Assembly (NCBI GenBank): GCA_946902875.1
Contig: OX336350.1
Coordinates: 19,210,048 to 19,274,047, forward strand
Reading direction: 5' to 3'
Length of the DNA: 64,000 nucleotides
Origin: Nematopogon swammerdamellus
Lineage: Eukaryota; Arthropoda; Insecta; Lepidoptera; Adelidae
Shown: piece by piece, positions 10,905 to 21,150 of the stretch
Numbering within the stretch: the first letter of the stretch is position 1
Layout of the letters: each line of letters begins with the position of its first letter
Notes under the pieces: model-generated
What the model was told of the DNA's origin: nothing
The model's input: the letters and a program-made list of their open reading frames with translations, nothing else
Databases searched by the model: none
Made by a program: the position numbers and the translations under genes

Positions 10905-11530
10905 AAGCAACACAATATATAAGCACAACTACTCATGTTGTACAAATCACAGATTAGGCCGGTGATGGAATACTCTAGCCACATTTGGGAAGGCAGCCCC
11001 CAGTATCTGTTGGCGTTCATGGATTCAATACAGGCCGAGCCGTCCGTCTGGTGGGAGACCCGAAACTGACTGATGACCTGGAGTATCTCAGTCACAGACG
11101 ATCTGTAGGGTCACTGAGTCTGTTCTACTACAGGTACTATCATGGACGCTGCTCGGAGGAACTTGCTTCCCTTATTCCTTGCCATCCAACCTATCTTCGC
11201 AGCACTCGTCGCAGAGGAACTGAGCACCCTTTTGTTGTTGACATTGGGCTTTTGAGAACCCATCAGTTCTCAAAATCGTTTCTTTGTCGCACCGCTAGGG
11301 TGTGGAACTATCTCCCGGCGAGTGTGTTTCCCGAATCCTTTAACCTGGGTGTCTTCAAACGTCGTATCAACGGGCTAGACAGCCTAGCAACAGTCCGCAA
11401 ATCTGCTGGCATGGCGCCTCACTGAGCGTGGTTTCGCGAGGAGAGGGGTTTTTGGCTCTGTCGACTGTATCTTTGGTCTCTCGACACAGCCACCCATGTT
11501 GGTTTACATAAAAATAAAAAATAAATAAAT
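10905..11530 (+). pseudogene. LINE reverse-transcriptase C-terminal fragment
   Basis: One frame at 10936 gives YKSQIRPVMEYSSHIWEGSP. After a frameshift near 11030 the +1 frame gives GRAVRLVGDPKLTDDLEYLS, and then the long frame ending LGVFKRRINGLDSLATVRKS. This is the end of a Jockey-like or related LINE ORF2. The same element, more damaged, is at 5868..6300. The 3' end is the A-rich stretch at about 11510..11532. Confidence 0.85.
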
Positions 11531-12033
11531 AAAGGTTATAGCTCATAGGTCGTTAGACAGGGTGCCACTCCGAGGAAGTGAAGTGAAGAGCATTTATGCA
11601 ACATTACCGTGGCAAATTAAATTAATGCCAGTCGTAAAAATATTTTGAAAGTTCGCCAAGAAGGGCGTAAACAAAGATTTAACTGTTACTGTCGCGTCTG
11701 GCATCCACTTTAATCAGGAAACAAATTTACACTATTTTTAATTCTTGCTCTCAAGCTGAAAGTATTTTCGATAGCCTGTAGACGACTTTTGTAGACAATG
11801 TTATAACCTATGTAGCTATAGTCACTGAAATACTTGTAATAATATGTATGAAAAAAAAAAACCAGCGAAATTTCTTGCCGGTTCTTCTTCGTGGGTGTAA
11901 TCGAACCGGATAGAACAAATTGTGACAAGTTCGAGTGCAGTTTTACAGCCATAGGAAAGCAATATTTTATATAATAAACAATATTTTTTTAATATAAAAC
12001 GTGTTTTATTAATATAACAGACGTGTTTTATAT
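11531..12033. other. Spacer holding an intact target site of a repeat
   Basis: No gene is present. 11833..11950 is a copy of the repeat found at 63075..63250. Here AGAACAAATTG occurs once (11912..11922) and reads straight into TGACAAGTTCGAG, so this copy is an unoccupied version of the insertion site seen at 63147..63230. Confidence 0.6.
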
Positions 12034-12163
12034 TATAGGGGCGGGTGGCCGAGTGGTTTGGGCATCGGCTTCTCATGCGAGAGGCCCGAGGTTCGAATTC
12101 GTTCGGCGTGTACCAATGAGTTTTCTCTGACGAAAAGATTTACGTGCACACCTACACCAGTAC
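12034..12163 (+). repeat. tRNA-type SINE (type T) head, cut off by a MITE
   Basis: It begins GGGCGGGTGGCCGAGTGGTT (A-box region) and has GAGGTTCGAATTCG (B-box region), like a Leu/Ser-type tRNA. It runs to CACACCTACACCAG and is then replaced by MITE A. Confidence 0.8.
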
Positions 12164-12371
12164 CCTAATCACGAGATTTAACCTACACCCGCGTACTACG
12201 CTACGCCACGCCACCGCCGCCGCCGCCGCCCGTGTTCTCCGCATCATTTTGTATGGAGAAACGAAGTTCGCAAATCTATCACTAGAGGCACTGCTCCGTT
12301 TCTCCATACAAAATGCTACGGAAAACACGGCGTAGCGTAGTACGCGGTGTAGGTTACATCTCGTGATTAGG
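12164..12371. mobile_element. MITE A copy 2
   Basis: The terminal inverted repeats are CCTAATCACGAGATTTAACC and GGTTACATCTCGTGATTAGG. The internal halves are complementary and include an additional GCC/CCG run at about 12205..12230. Confidence 0.85.
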
Positions 12372-12574
12372 TCTGAGCTACCGAGGCTAAAAACAACCTG
12401 AGGCCCATGTGATAAATAATTTCCGCTTTGGTTTTGGAGTTTAACACAGTGAGACTGACTGACTGACTGACTGAAAATGCGCTGGCAGCAGAGTGGTAGG
12501 AATTTTGTGTTGCATGCATGTGTTGAGTATAATGTCCAAACAGATTTGACGTAGGTTGATTTGGAAGTCCGAAT

Positions 12575-12935
12575 AAAGATGGCGGCTGAACAAGTGTCTT
12601 TGCCGCGTCGTCGTAAATAAAAAGTACATATTTTTGAGATTCTCGCTATACGAGAAGAAAACAACAGACATTAGAAGTACAACAGAAAAGGCTGTATACT
12701 TTAATTAGTTTTGCCTGTCCCGAAAAGGGACGAATAAATAAAAAAAAAGTAGAGTTGTCAGAAAGATGGCGGACGGCGGGAGTTTGTCGCGTCGTCGTTG
12801 TAATTAGAAAAATATATTTTTGTGGTTCTCGCGGTGCGAGAAATTATACAACAGACGTTAAAAGCTACGACAGAATTGGCTGTATACTCTAATGAGTTTT
12901 GCCTGTTTCGGGAGGAGACGAATTAATCTAAAAAA
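12575..12935 (+). repeat. Tandem pair of diverged ~175-bp units with A-rich ends
   Basis: Both units start near AAGATGGCGG, contain CGCGTCGTCG, a GTATAC(T)CT/TTAATGAGTTTTGCCTG block and an ACGAATAA/ACGAATTAA then poly(A) ending (12575..12752 and 12768..12935). No coding content is visible. I do not recognise the family. Confidence 0.7.
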
Positions 12936-13530
12936 AATTTAAAAAAAGTAGGTTGATTTGCAGTTGAACTGAGCGCTGGCCGCTATGCTGTTTGACGCGT
13001 TTTGTGGAGCTCATTTTACGGGATTTCGTTTGCAAATTTATTCTCGCAATAACTTTAACGACAGCATTAGTAATGGAAAAGTTGGCGGGAGAGGACGCCG
13101 TGTCATCTGACAAGTCTATCTGACGGAGCCGTTTGTCGTGGGCCTTATCGTTTAATTTATTGTGTCAGTTAAAATTTATTGTGTTCGTAACATTTAAGGT
13201 TTAGGTCCATATATATAATAATTTGGCTCATCCAGCATCTGAGGGTGCTGTGAAGCTATTTAAAATGTATTAATTTTATTGTGAAGGAAAGAGCTGCTCG
13301 CTTGAATTAGTTTGGTTAGTTTTTAAGTTGTTGTTATCTATTATTTTATTGTGTTATGTTTGTTTTTGTGTGAAGAGGGTTGGTATATTCATAAATTGAA
13401 ACAAACCCTTCAAATAAATAAAAAAAAACATTTAAGGTGACATAAGAACTGACACAAATCTATATTTTTATTTTATTTTTTATTTACCCGCCAAGAAATT
13501 TCAATAAGTGGATACAGGTCGGTTAACTAA
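12936..13530. other. No gene; contains a retroposed insertion
   Basis: The flanks of the 13201..13427 insertion show no recognisable genes. The spacer is AT-rich after 13440. Confidence 0.4.
13201..13427 (+). mobile_element. Retroposed LINE/SINE 3' end with target duplication
   Basis: The insert ends in AAATAAATAAAAAAAA and is flanked on both sides by the direct repeat ACATTTAAGGT (about 13190..13200 and 13428..13438). A poly(A)-like tail plus an 11-bp target duplication indicates insertion by target-primed reverse transcription. The parent element is not identified. Confidence 0.75.
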
Positions 13531-13675
13531 AGCTGGCACGTACACAGTACTCACACCAATGCAATTGCCCGCGTGCGAGTGAGACGGATCGGGTTTTCGT
13601 GATGCGTATGCAGTGCGACGTCTCACTCGCACGCGGGCAATTGCATTGGTGTGAGTACTGTGTATGTGCCAGCTC
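13531..13675. repeat. 145-bp near-perfect inverted repeat
   Basis: Arms of about 57 bp (AGCTGGCACGTACACAGTAC at the left, GTACTGTGTATGTGCCAGCT at the right) surround a loop of about 30 bp. The arms contain CAATTGCCCGCGTGCGAGTG. No other copy is seen in the window. Confidence 0.9.
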
Positions 13676-13885
13676 CAACCGTCCATAATGAATGACGTAT
13701 GCCCTCAGCGAAATGAGGAGCGGGTACCAGGGAGCCAGGAGGCAAAGAGAGAGAGAAGGTTTTAATAGAAGCGGGATGGAATCGCGTCAAAGCGCTTAAA
13801 TGACAAAATGCGCAAATTGTTTTTATTTTGATTTATTTTGGATTAACTAAATAATTTAAAATTGTATAAGTATAGAGAAAATACC

Positions 13886-14163
13886 CGGCCAAGTGCGAGT
13901 TGGACTCGCGCACCGAGGTTTCCGCACCACAAAAAAAAACATTGAAAAAAAACACGTTTCTTGTATGGGAACCCCCCTTAATATTTTACTTTTTCTATTT
14001 TGTATTATTTGTTGTTATATCCGCCATAATAAATAACGGGCTACCTATTACGGTTCAAGAGATACAGCCCTCGGACAGACGGACGGACGGACGGACAGAC
14101 AGACAGACAGACGGCGCGGCGTAGGCTTAGTAATAGGCTTCCGTACGGGATACGGAAACCTAA
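13886..14163 (+). repeat. Repeat F copy, short version
   Basis: It starts CCCGGCCAAGTGCGAGTTGG and ends GGGATACGGAAACCTAAAAA, with a GGAC/AGAC run near 14075..14112. Confidence 0.75.
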
Positions 14164-14221
14164 AAATTAATGAAAGCCTACGTTAATTATTTACCAAGTT
14201 TAATGGAATTTGTCGCAAAAC

Positions 14222-15644
14222 TATAAGGTCTTTCAATAGTAGGTAACAATACGCTAAGGGTTGTATGTGTATCAAATACTGATCACGTTCCCATACCAAT
14301 TTTTTTTACGATATAAAAAACATACCTTATTAATTGCTTATGAAATACGCAATGCTTGTGAAATACGCGCACTTCACGTATTCAATTTGAGGAGTGAGTA
14401 GGTTTTTTATATTGTAAAAAAAAATTGTTGTCTGTAAAGTCGGTTTACGGACGATAGTTTAACGTCATAAAGAAACACAGCTATAAGAATTACCGTATTT
14501 TTTCGTACGGCACCCCTGTCGCTGCCGTACGCCGTACATTTGTCGATTTCTAGCCTCGATTACCGTACGATACGGCAATTACCGTACGTTTGGCAACACT
14601 GCCGGTTGGGCCGATTGTGCCTCTCTATCGCTTGTTACGCGCTCTCGCTTGCACACACAGGCTCAGATGGAACGTGACACTTTTTCGTGCGTGCAGCCGG
14701 TGTTCATCAATTTATAAGACGTTATCACATCAAAAATAGGTATGGGAACATGATCAGTATCTGATACACAATACACCCCTTAAGCTAGCCATGGACGATA
14801 GCGCCATCGCGTCAGTTGGAACCACGCCAGTCCAAAAACTGACCGTGCGTGTCAAATCCGTGAGCCAATATTTGGCGTGATGCCGACCCACGGATTTTCC
14901 GGGCGCACCATAATCCATCGTGGCGTCATGCCATGGCTTCACGCCGTCGGCCCGTGCATGTGCGAACTCACATCCATTTCGGCTCAGTTCGTAGATCGGA
15001 GCGGTACGATCGCACGTGCGTGCACCTAGGGTAGGATTGCCATAAAGGTACAGGTACTGACCGGGACACTATATAAAAACCTAGATTATGCATAAATTCT
15101 ATTAGATAATTAGGTAGGCAATGGTTTTGAATGTCCATAACCAATAAATTATAGGCCACAGAAAATTGTCCGATTCAGAACGATCCACGCAGCTCTGTAA
15201 ACTGACAGATAGTTAGCCAAAAGTCTCCAATGAATGGTCGTTGCGAATGAAATCTACGGACTTATAATGCCTGAAACGCTCTGTAAGGAGTGTTAGGAAA
15301 TAGGAAGAAACACTAAGCCCTTTGAAGATTTTTTTTTATATACTACTACTACTAATATTAGTATGGATAAAACTAACTGACTTCTGGTTCCAGACTCCAG
15401 ACCGGACATTTGCTGGTCAGGCGGGACGCCGGGACTGAGATTCTAAACCGGTGACAAGTCCCGGTGTACCGGGACGAATGGAAATCCTAATCAGAAGACT
15501 GACCACAATTTGGAGCGATCGTTCGTGGGCTAATATTTTGGAACCACGCCATTTGTCGTCACGCCAGTTGTAATGAAGTCAATTGGCGCCATCGTCCATG
15601 GCGGGCATTAGCGTATCGTTACCTACTAATGAAAGACCTTATAT
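14222..15644. mobile_element. TIR element (ATAAGGTCTTTCA family) with a nested element
   Basis: The left terminus is TATAAGGTCTTTCAATAGTA and the right terminus is CTACTAATGAAAGACCTTAT. The internal palindromic arms (CAAATACTGATCACGTTCCC, then GGGAACATGATCAGTATCTG) match the compact copy at 815..1034. The element at 14783..15607 lies inside its right arm. No transposase is left. Confidence 0.8.
14783..15607 (-). mobile_element. TTA-target TIR element (Harbinger-like MITE), copy 1
   Basis: The ends are AGCTAGCCATGGACGATAGC and, inverted, TGCCCGCCATGGACGATGGC. TTA occurs on both sides (14780..14782 and 15608..15610). A 3-bp TWA duplication is the signature of PIF/Harbinger elements. The interior has no open transposase frame. 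The opposite-strand copy is at 18689..19532. The 15611..15754 spacer shows nothing. Confidence 0.8.
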
Positions 15645-15754
15645 ATATTAGATTTCTTCAGTTAGCCGGGACACAGAATGCCGCGACGTATCACGCGCTT
15701 TCTGACAACGATAAACACATTACCCTCCTGTTGGCTTCGCCGTAGTCGGGTAAA

Positions 15755-16178
15755 GCCTGTCAGCCTCGATAGCTCAGTGCTGCAGACATTCGACTGTCGC
15801 CACGAAGTAACTATTAAGTAATCTGTGCTGTCGCTATTGATGGTTAAGCAACGCTGGGCCGGTCAGTATTTGGATGTGTGACCGCTAGACCGTTGGAGGC
15901 TGACCGTGGTTCGGATTCCACGTAAAACTGTACGTCCCTTCCCTTCTTAACTTATTAAGTGGTAGGGTTCAACCCGCCCGGGTTGGTACCATCACACTGA
16001 ATGAGACGTCGTCGGTGGAAACGGCCATGTAAATTGTTCGTGTTTTCCGTCCAGTTCAGTGTAGCCGACATGAAATGAAGGGAAGCACTGACATGGCACT
16101 TAGTTCACCCGGTGTTATGGCCTGACATCACGGATGTGGTAGGTGATGTAGACAACCGTGTCAGATTCCATAAAAAAC
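15755..16178 (+). repeat. Chimeric SINE (tRNA/5S-like head), plus strand
   Basis: The head GTCAGCCTCGATAGCTCAGT is followed by TTAAGCAACGCTGGGCCGGT, CAGTATTTGGATGTGTGACC and GGTTCGGATTCCACGTAAAA, then the common body and a CATAAAAAACAAAAC tail. The middle part resembles the internal control region of 5S rRNA. Confidence 0.85.
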
Positions 16179-16199
16179 AAAACCTACTGGTGTACGCAT

Positions 16200-18227
16200 T
16201 AGGGAACGCAAAACCGGTTAACCGAGAACCGGTTAACCGGTTAACCGTGCCGTTTTAGAAGCGGTTAAAACCCGGTTTTCTCAAACGAAACCCGGTTTTA
16301 AACCGCATTTTATTTTTATAAAAAAATGCAGTGAATACGGTGAAATCTGTACTGTAAGATGTAGTGAAGGACGAGTGGGTATTACTCGACAGCGAATTTG
16401 TTAATGCGAGCCAATTGCTCGTATTAAGGAATTCGTGGAATCATCTAGGAATATGAGTGTGTGGATTTCTGTCCGGTGGAAATAATATATGATATCAAAT
16501 AATAATCTAACAACGCCAAGTCGTCAAAGGATCGTTAGAGATGTTAGTGAAGACTGAAGAGGATGCTACGCTGCTGACAGCTGATTTTGTGTTTACGTTT
16601 CTGTTTAAAAAATAGACGAAGTGTCCACTTCTTTAATCGCTGACTTCAAAGTAACCTTGGAGAAGAGATTAGGCGAGAGATACCAAATTATTTAAAGTGT
16701 GCTAAAATACCTGCACAATCCATAGGTATTTTTCGATGAAGAACAAACGTGAGCCTCTTTTGTACGGCCCAATCCAAACAACATAATATCCATTGTAAAT
16801 CATTAACAATTACTACCACAAAGACGAGTGCTGTAGGTATCATCAGATGGACGAACCTTTCTTGAATAATTCCCATTGGGGACCAACAATTTCGAAACAC
16901 AAGAAGCGCCGTCCACGTCCACTTCATATAAAGAACAATTACGAGCAGAGTTGGAGAGAAAGTCTACAGTCGACATTGATATCCATGTGGAAGAAATTCC
17001 GAAAGTGTTCATGATGTAATTCGAATTTAAATTGCACTATTTGAGAATGGTGTCGATAGGGGAACATTTTTGAACAAGGCATAAAGTCATCTGTTGTCGA
17101 TTAAATCTACCAGTACGGAATGTGAGCGGGTGTTTTCTGCTGCCAGGCTTCTGTGTTCTAAACTAACTAAGATCGAGAATGAAGGACGAAACATTGAGTG
17201 GAATGATAATACTTAGGTATTATGTTATGTCAACTAAGCAAAATTAGACTGTTGATTTTTTTTATTGCTTCCGAACTGGGTAGCTGTGCCCGAGGTCGAA
17301 GCCTCAGCGCAGCGCAGCCAATTTCACCCCCGAGGAGGAGGCAGTCCGGCTTTGAGGTGCACTAATGTCGCTGGGGAAAGGCTATTACCTAACCAATTTA
17401 TGACTAAAAGTAATTTTATTTATGGCCTGCTTCACCACTACTGGATTTCTGGATAAGTGTTAGATTAGATAGTATTTTCGACAGATGGGACAGACAGCTC
17501 CACACAATTACGATTTAGCTATCTGAAATCCTATCTAGAAGTGGGTTATATTCGTAGATATAAGAATGTCAACGAGAGTAGTATTTCTGGTTTTATTTCT
17601 TTTATTGTTGATTCTTGATTCTAATTTGTGAGATCGTGATGAAACGGGTATTAGTGTTACATAAATAAATATTAGAATTTAGAAGGTATCAGAGTAGTAG
17701 AGAGTGATTTTGTAGGTGTTGTTGATTATTTTAATTTGTTGGATCGTGCTTGCTTGACAGTCAGTGGATAGGGTCTTATTGACACATATTAGAAAATAAA
17801 CAGAGTAAGTAATTAGTAGTGCAGTGATCTAGAGATTATAGTAATTGTTTTTGTACTTTGTTAAATTTATTACGATTTAGGTATGTATGATTAGATTAGG
17901 AATGAAGCAGACTGATTAAGTGATTCGTTTTTGTTTTGTAGGTGCTTTTATTCTGTTTTATTGTGATGATAATAGTTTACGCCAAGGAAGAAAAGCCTAT
18001 TAAAAATGAATCTTACTAGTTTTTAATTTTTTTATGACATTTATATAAATATATGCAATAGCAACATTATTGACTTCCATTTTTATCTTAATGTACGTAG
18101 AAAATAATACAAAACACGACTTTAGTGTTTTTTGAAAAAACCCCGGTTAAAAACCGGTTAACCGGTTTTACAGGGCAAAACCGAAAATTACCCGGTTTTT
18201 TAAATAAGGCCGGTTTTGCGTTCCCTA
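16200..18227 (+). mobile_element. hAT transposon, decayed
   Basis: The element is flanked by the perfect 8-bp direct repeat GTACGCAT (16192..16199 and 18228..18235), the hAT signature. The termini TAGGGAACGCAAAACCGG and, at the right, CCGGTTTTGCGTTCCCTA are inverted repeats, and both ends are rich in AACCGGTTAACC. It contains remnants of a transposase, including a clear C-terminal dimerisation motif (see 16330..17216). About 17250..17460 is a foreign repeat fragment within it, and 17470..18100 is AT-rich. Confidence 0.92.
16330..17216 (+). pseudogene. hAT transposase remnant
   Basis: The frame from 17103 to the TAG at 17214 reads STSTECERVFSAARLLCSKL, the hAT-family C-terminal dimerisation block (ST..ERVFS). 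Upstream, pieces such as TSLIADFKVTLEKRLGERYQ (about 16627..16690) are separated by stops and frameshifts, so no active enzyme is encoded. The catalytic residues could not be traced. Confidence 0.8.
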
Positions 18228-18239
18228 GTACGCATACAT

Positions 18240-18688
18240 TTATAAAGCAGAAGAAACTTATTCGTGCATGTCGGCCGGCGTCGAACCCCGGACCTTTAAG
18301 CGCCGATCACACGCCCTTTTACGTTTCTATGACAAATATTTGTTTTTCTAGGGAGGTTCCCAGACCCCGGCCAGTTGATGGGCCTACATAGGTACAATAT
18401 CCGGAGGAAGTTCAAGACTAAGACCTAAGTAAGAGCTAACTAAGGACTCAACTGAGCATCCACCTGCCTCAACTGAGCATCCACCTGCCTCAACTGAGCA
18501 TCCACCTGTCTCAACTAAGCATCCGCATGCCTCAACTGAACATCCACCTGCCTCAACTAAGCATCCACCTAGCCAACAGTGTCAGTTTTCATTAAAAAAA
18601 GGTCTTGCTTGTGATTAGCGCGTTCTCCCCGACACGACGCGACGCGACGTCGATAATCCGTTTGATTTCACATTCCCGCTATCTTTTA
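18240..18688. other. Spacer with a 21-bp tandem repeat
   Basis: 18446..18583 holds about six copies of a 21-bp unit, CAACTGAGCATCCACCTGCCT. Fragments of other repeats follow (a SINE-like CAGTGTCAGTTTTCATTAAA at 18578). No gene is seen. Confidence 0.7.
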
Positions 18689-19532
18689 AGCCCGCCATGG
18701 ACGATGGCGCCAATTGACTTCATTACAACTGGCGTGACGACAAATGGCGTGGTTCCAAAATATTTGCCCACGAACGATCGCTCCAAATTGTGGTCAGTCT
18801 TCTGATTAGAATTTCCATTGTCCCGGTACACCGGGACTTGTCACCGGTTTAGAATCTCAGTCCCAGCGTCCCGCCTGACCAGCAAATGTCCCGGTCTGGA
18901 ACCAGAAGTCAGTTAGTTTTATCCATACAAATATTAGTAATAGTAGTATGTAAAAAAAATCTTCAAAGGGCTTAGTGTTTCTTCTTATTTCCTAACACTC
19001 CTTACAGAGCGTTTCAGGCATTATAAGTCCGTAGATTTCATTCGCAGATGTCAAGTAGGTGCATACATAGACAACGAACGTTCATTGGAGACTTTTGGCT
19101 AACTATCTGTGAGTTTACAGAGCTGCGTGAATCGTTCTGAATCGGAAAATTTTCTGTGGCCTATAATTTATTGGTTATGGACATTCAAAACCATTGCCTA
19201 CCTAATTATCTAATAGAATTTATGCATAATCTAGGTTTTGATATAGTGTCCCGGTCAGTACCTGTGCCTTTATGGCAACCCTACCCTAGGCGTACGCACG
19301 TGCAATCGTATCGCTCCGATCTACGAAATGAGCCGAAATGGATGTGAGTTCGCACATGCACGGGCGGACGGCGTGAAGCCATGGCATGACGCCACGATGG
19401 ATTATGGTGCGCCCGGAAAATCCGTGGGTCGGCGTCACGCCAAATATTGGCTCACGGATTTGACACGCACGGTCAGTTTTTGGACTGACGTGGTTCCAAC
19501 TGACGCGATGGCGCTATCGTCCATGGCTGGCT
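18689..19532 (+). mobile_element. TTA-target TIR element (Harbinger-like MITE), copy 2
   Basis: The left end is AGCCCGCCATGGACGATGGC and the inverted right end is AGCCAGCCATGGACGATAGC. TTA flanks both sides (18686..18688 and 19533..19535). It is nearly the reverse complement of 14783..15607 along its length; the 63-codon frame in each is a shared repeat frame, not a gene. Confidence 0.85.
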
Positions 19533-19599
19533 TTAGTAATCTGTGCTTTAGCTCGGGGCCACATGTCGCGCTTTCTATAAAAAATAAAAAAAAAGTACA

Positions 19600-19765
19600 G
19601 CCTGAGGTTTTTCAAAAGGGGCGTGAAAAGGCTCCTGTCAGGCCGGAATGGCATTCGCAATCTCCGTGCATTTGTACCGTGTGGGGTCGGTACTTAAAAA
19701 GAATAGCCCCACTGCATCTCTCCCCGTCGCATGTCGTAAAAGTCGACTAAGGGATAAGAAAATTC
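19600..19765 (+). repeat. Two joined SINE fragments
   Basis: 19608..19675 is part of the short type D SINE (GGGGCGTGAAAAGGCTCCTG, GGAATGGCATTCGCAA). 19676..19765 is the GTGTGGGGTCGGTACTTAAA head that elsewhere starts the full SINE at 63607. Confidence 0.7.
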
Positions 19766-20148
19766 GTCAGCCTCGGTAGCTCCGTGGCGCAGTTGGTTAG
19801 TCAACTGTTATTTATTAAGCAACGCTGAGCGCGGTCAGTGATTGGATGGGTGACCGCTCGACCGTTAGAGGCTGACCGTGGTTCGGATTCCACGTTAAAC
19901 TGTAGGTCCCTTCCCTTCTTACCTTACTAAGTGGTAGGGTTTATCCCGGCCGGGTTGGTACCACCGCACTGAACGCAACGTCGGTCGAAACGGCTATGTA
20001 AATAGTTCGTGTTTTCCGTCCAGTTTAGTGTAGCCGACATGAAATGAAGGGAAGCACTGACATGGCACCTAGTTCACCCTGTGTTATGGGCTGACATCAC
20101 GGATGTTGTAGGTGATGTAGCCAACCGTGTCAGGTTCCATAAAAAAAA
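19766..20148 (+). repeat. Chimeric SINE (tRNA/5S-like head), plus strand, best copy
   Basis: The order is GTCAGCCTCGGTAGCTCCGT, AAGCAACGCTGAGCGCGGTC, GATTGGATGGGTGACCGCTC, CGTGGTTCGGATTCCACG, the common body, then CATAAAAAAAAA. This is the most complete head-plus-body copy. Confidence 0.88.
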
Positions 20149-20856
20149 AATTAAAGAATGTCCATGGTCATGGACATCTACTTGTAAGTGAAACGATGTA
20201 TCATATCGCGCTATCCATAAAAAAAACAACACACGTACACAACCACGCACACATTACACGCACTTATGCACACAATTGTTGTTGATTTATCGCTTCCCGA
20301 AATGTTGATTCCTACTGACATCCAAGTTGCAGCGGTGCTATTACCAACGCAATAGAAAAGTTTGGGTCACGGCACCTGCATCCTGCCTGCGCGGCACTTT
20401 CCACCAAAGAAGTGTCGGCTTCCCTGAAGGATCGCGTGGAAAGCAGTACACCGCGAATGCTGCAGCTGCAGTGGCTTACTCGGCATTCAATCAAACCTCT
20501 ACTTGAATGGCTCTCATCCGATATCGATCGCATATTGTTATCTGGAAATACATATTATTTACGTTGCTTAGAGAGTCTTGCGTCGCCCCCGAACTACTTG
20601 ACAACCGACGAATAACTGAACACTGTATCGATAGCCGGAAATGATTTTGATTTGGTGTTCGTTATTGACTAGGTTTATCAGTTTAATTAATCCGATGAAT
20701 CCCTCTGATTTGCTTGAAGGTTTCTTGATTCTTCAGCTCTTTGCATTCGGGGCTTGAATATGTATTTTTGACACATTGCTTTGTGGAATTCACAAATGAC
20801 TTTGAACGTTCATCATTCATCAGCACATTTTCACTTCCGTTCGACAAGGGTAAACC
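20149..20856 (+). other. Spacer with a possible coding fragment
   Basis: A plus-strand frame ending with TAA at 20613-20615 (residues such as LLEWLSSDIDRILLSGNTYY and SPPNYLTTDE) reads like a protein segment and recalls the uncharacterised coding parts of large DNA transposons. It has no start, and upstream of about 20320 it loses character. I cannot name it. The remainder of the stretch shows nothing. Confidence 0.3.
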
Positions 20857-21150
20857 CACAGAGCATCAAATACCTACCGCCCGCGCCCCCTACTAGAGGC
20901 GCCCTAAGCGATGATATTTGAAACCCAATAACCGTACGCTGAGCTGCTAGCGCTTCGTATGAGTGCGTGTGTGCTAGTATCGACACTACACACAAAGAGG
21001 AGCAAGTTAGGCACACGCACAAAACAAATGCACACGCACAACACGCATATGTAAGTCATAGGCCACGCCCACAGGCTTAAACGGCGTTGTAGAGAAATCG
21101 CGCTCACGGCGCCTCTAGTAGGGGCGGGCGCGCGCATTTCATGCTCTGTG
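20857..21150 (-). mobile_element. hAT-type MITE B, copy 1
   Basis: The terminal inverted repeats are CACAGAGCATCAAATACC and, inverted at the right, CACAGAGCATGAAATGCGCG. The 8-bp flanks GGTAAACC and GGTAACAC are similar. It is the reverse-oriented relative of 29367..29658 with the same central CACACGCACAAAACAAATGC block. Confidence 0.8.

Noticed and set aside
12041..12110. Functional tRNA gene at the SINE head (also 43574 and 40306)
   Set aside because: The same head occurs several times with a common non-tRNA body and A-rich tail, so these are tRNA-derived SINEs.
15835..15900. 5S rRNA gene
   Set aside because: Only the internal part of 5S is present, fused to other SINE sequence in several copies.
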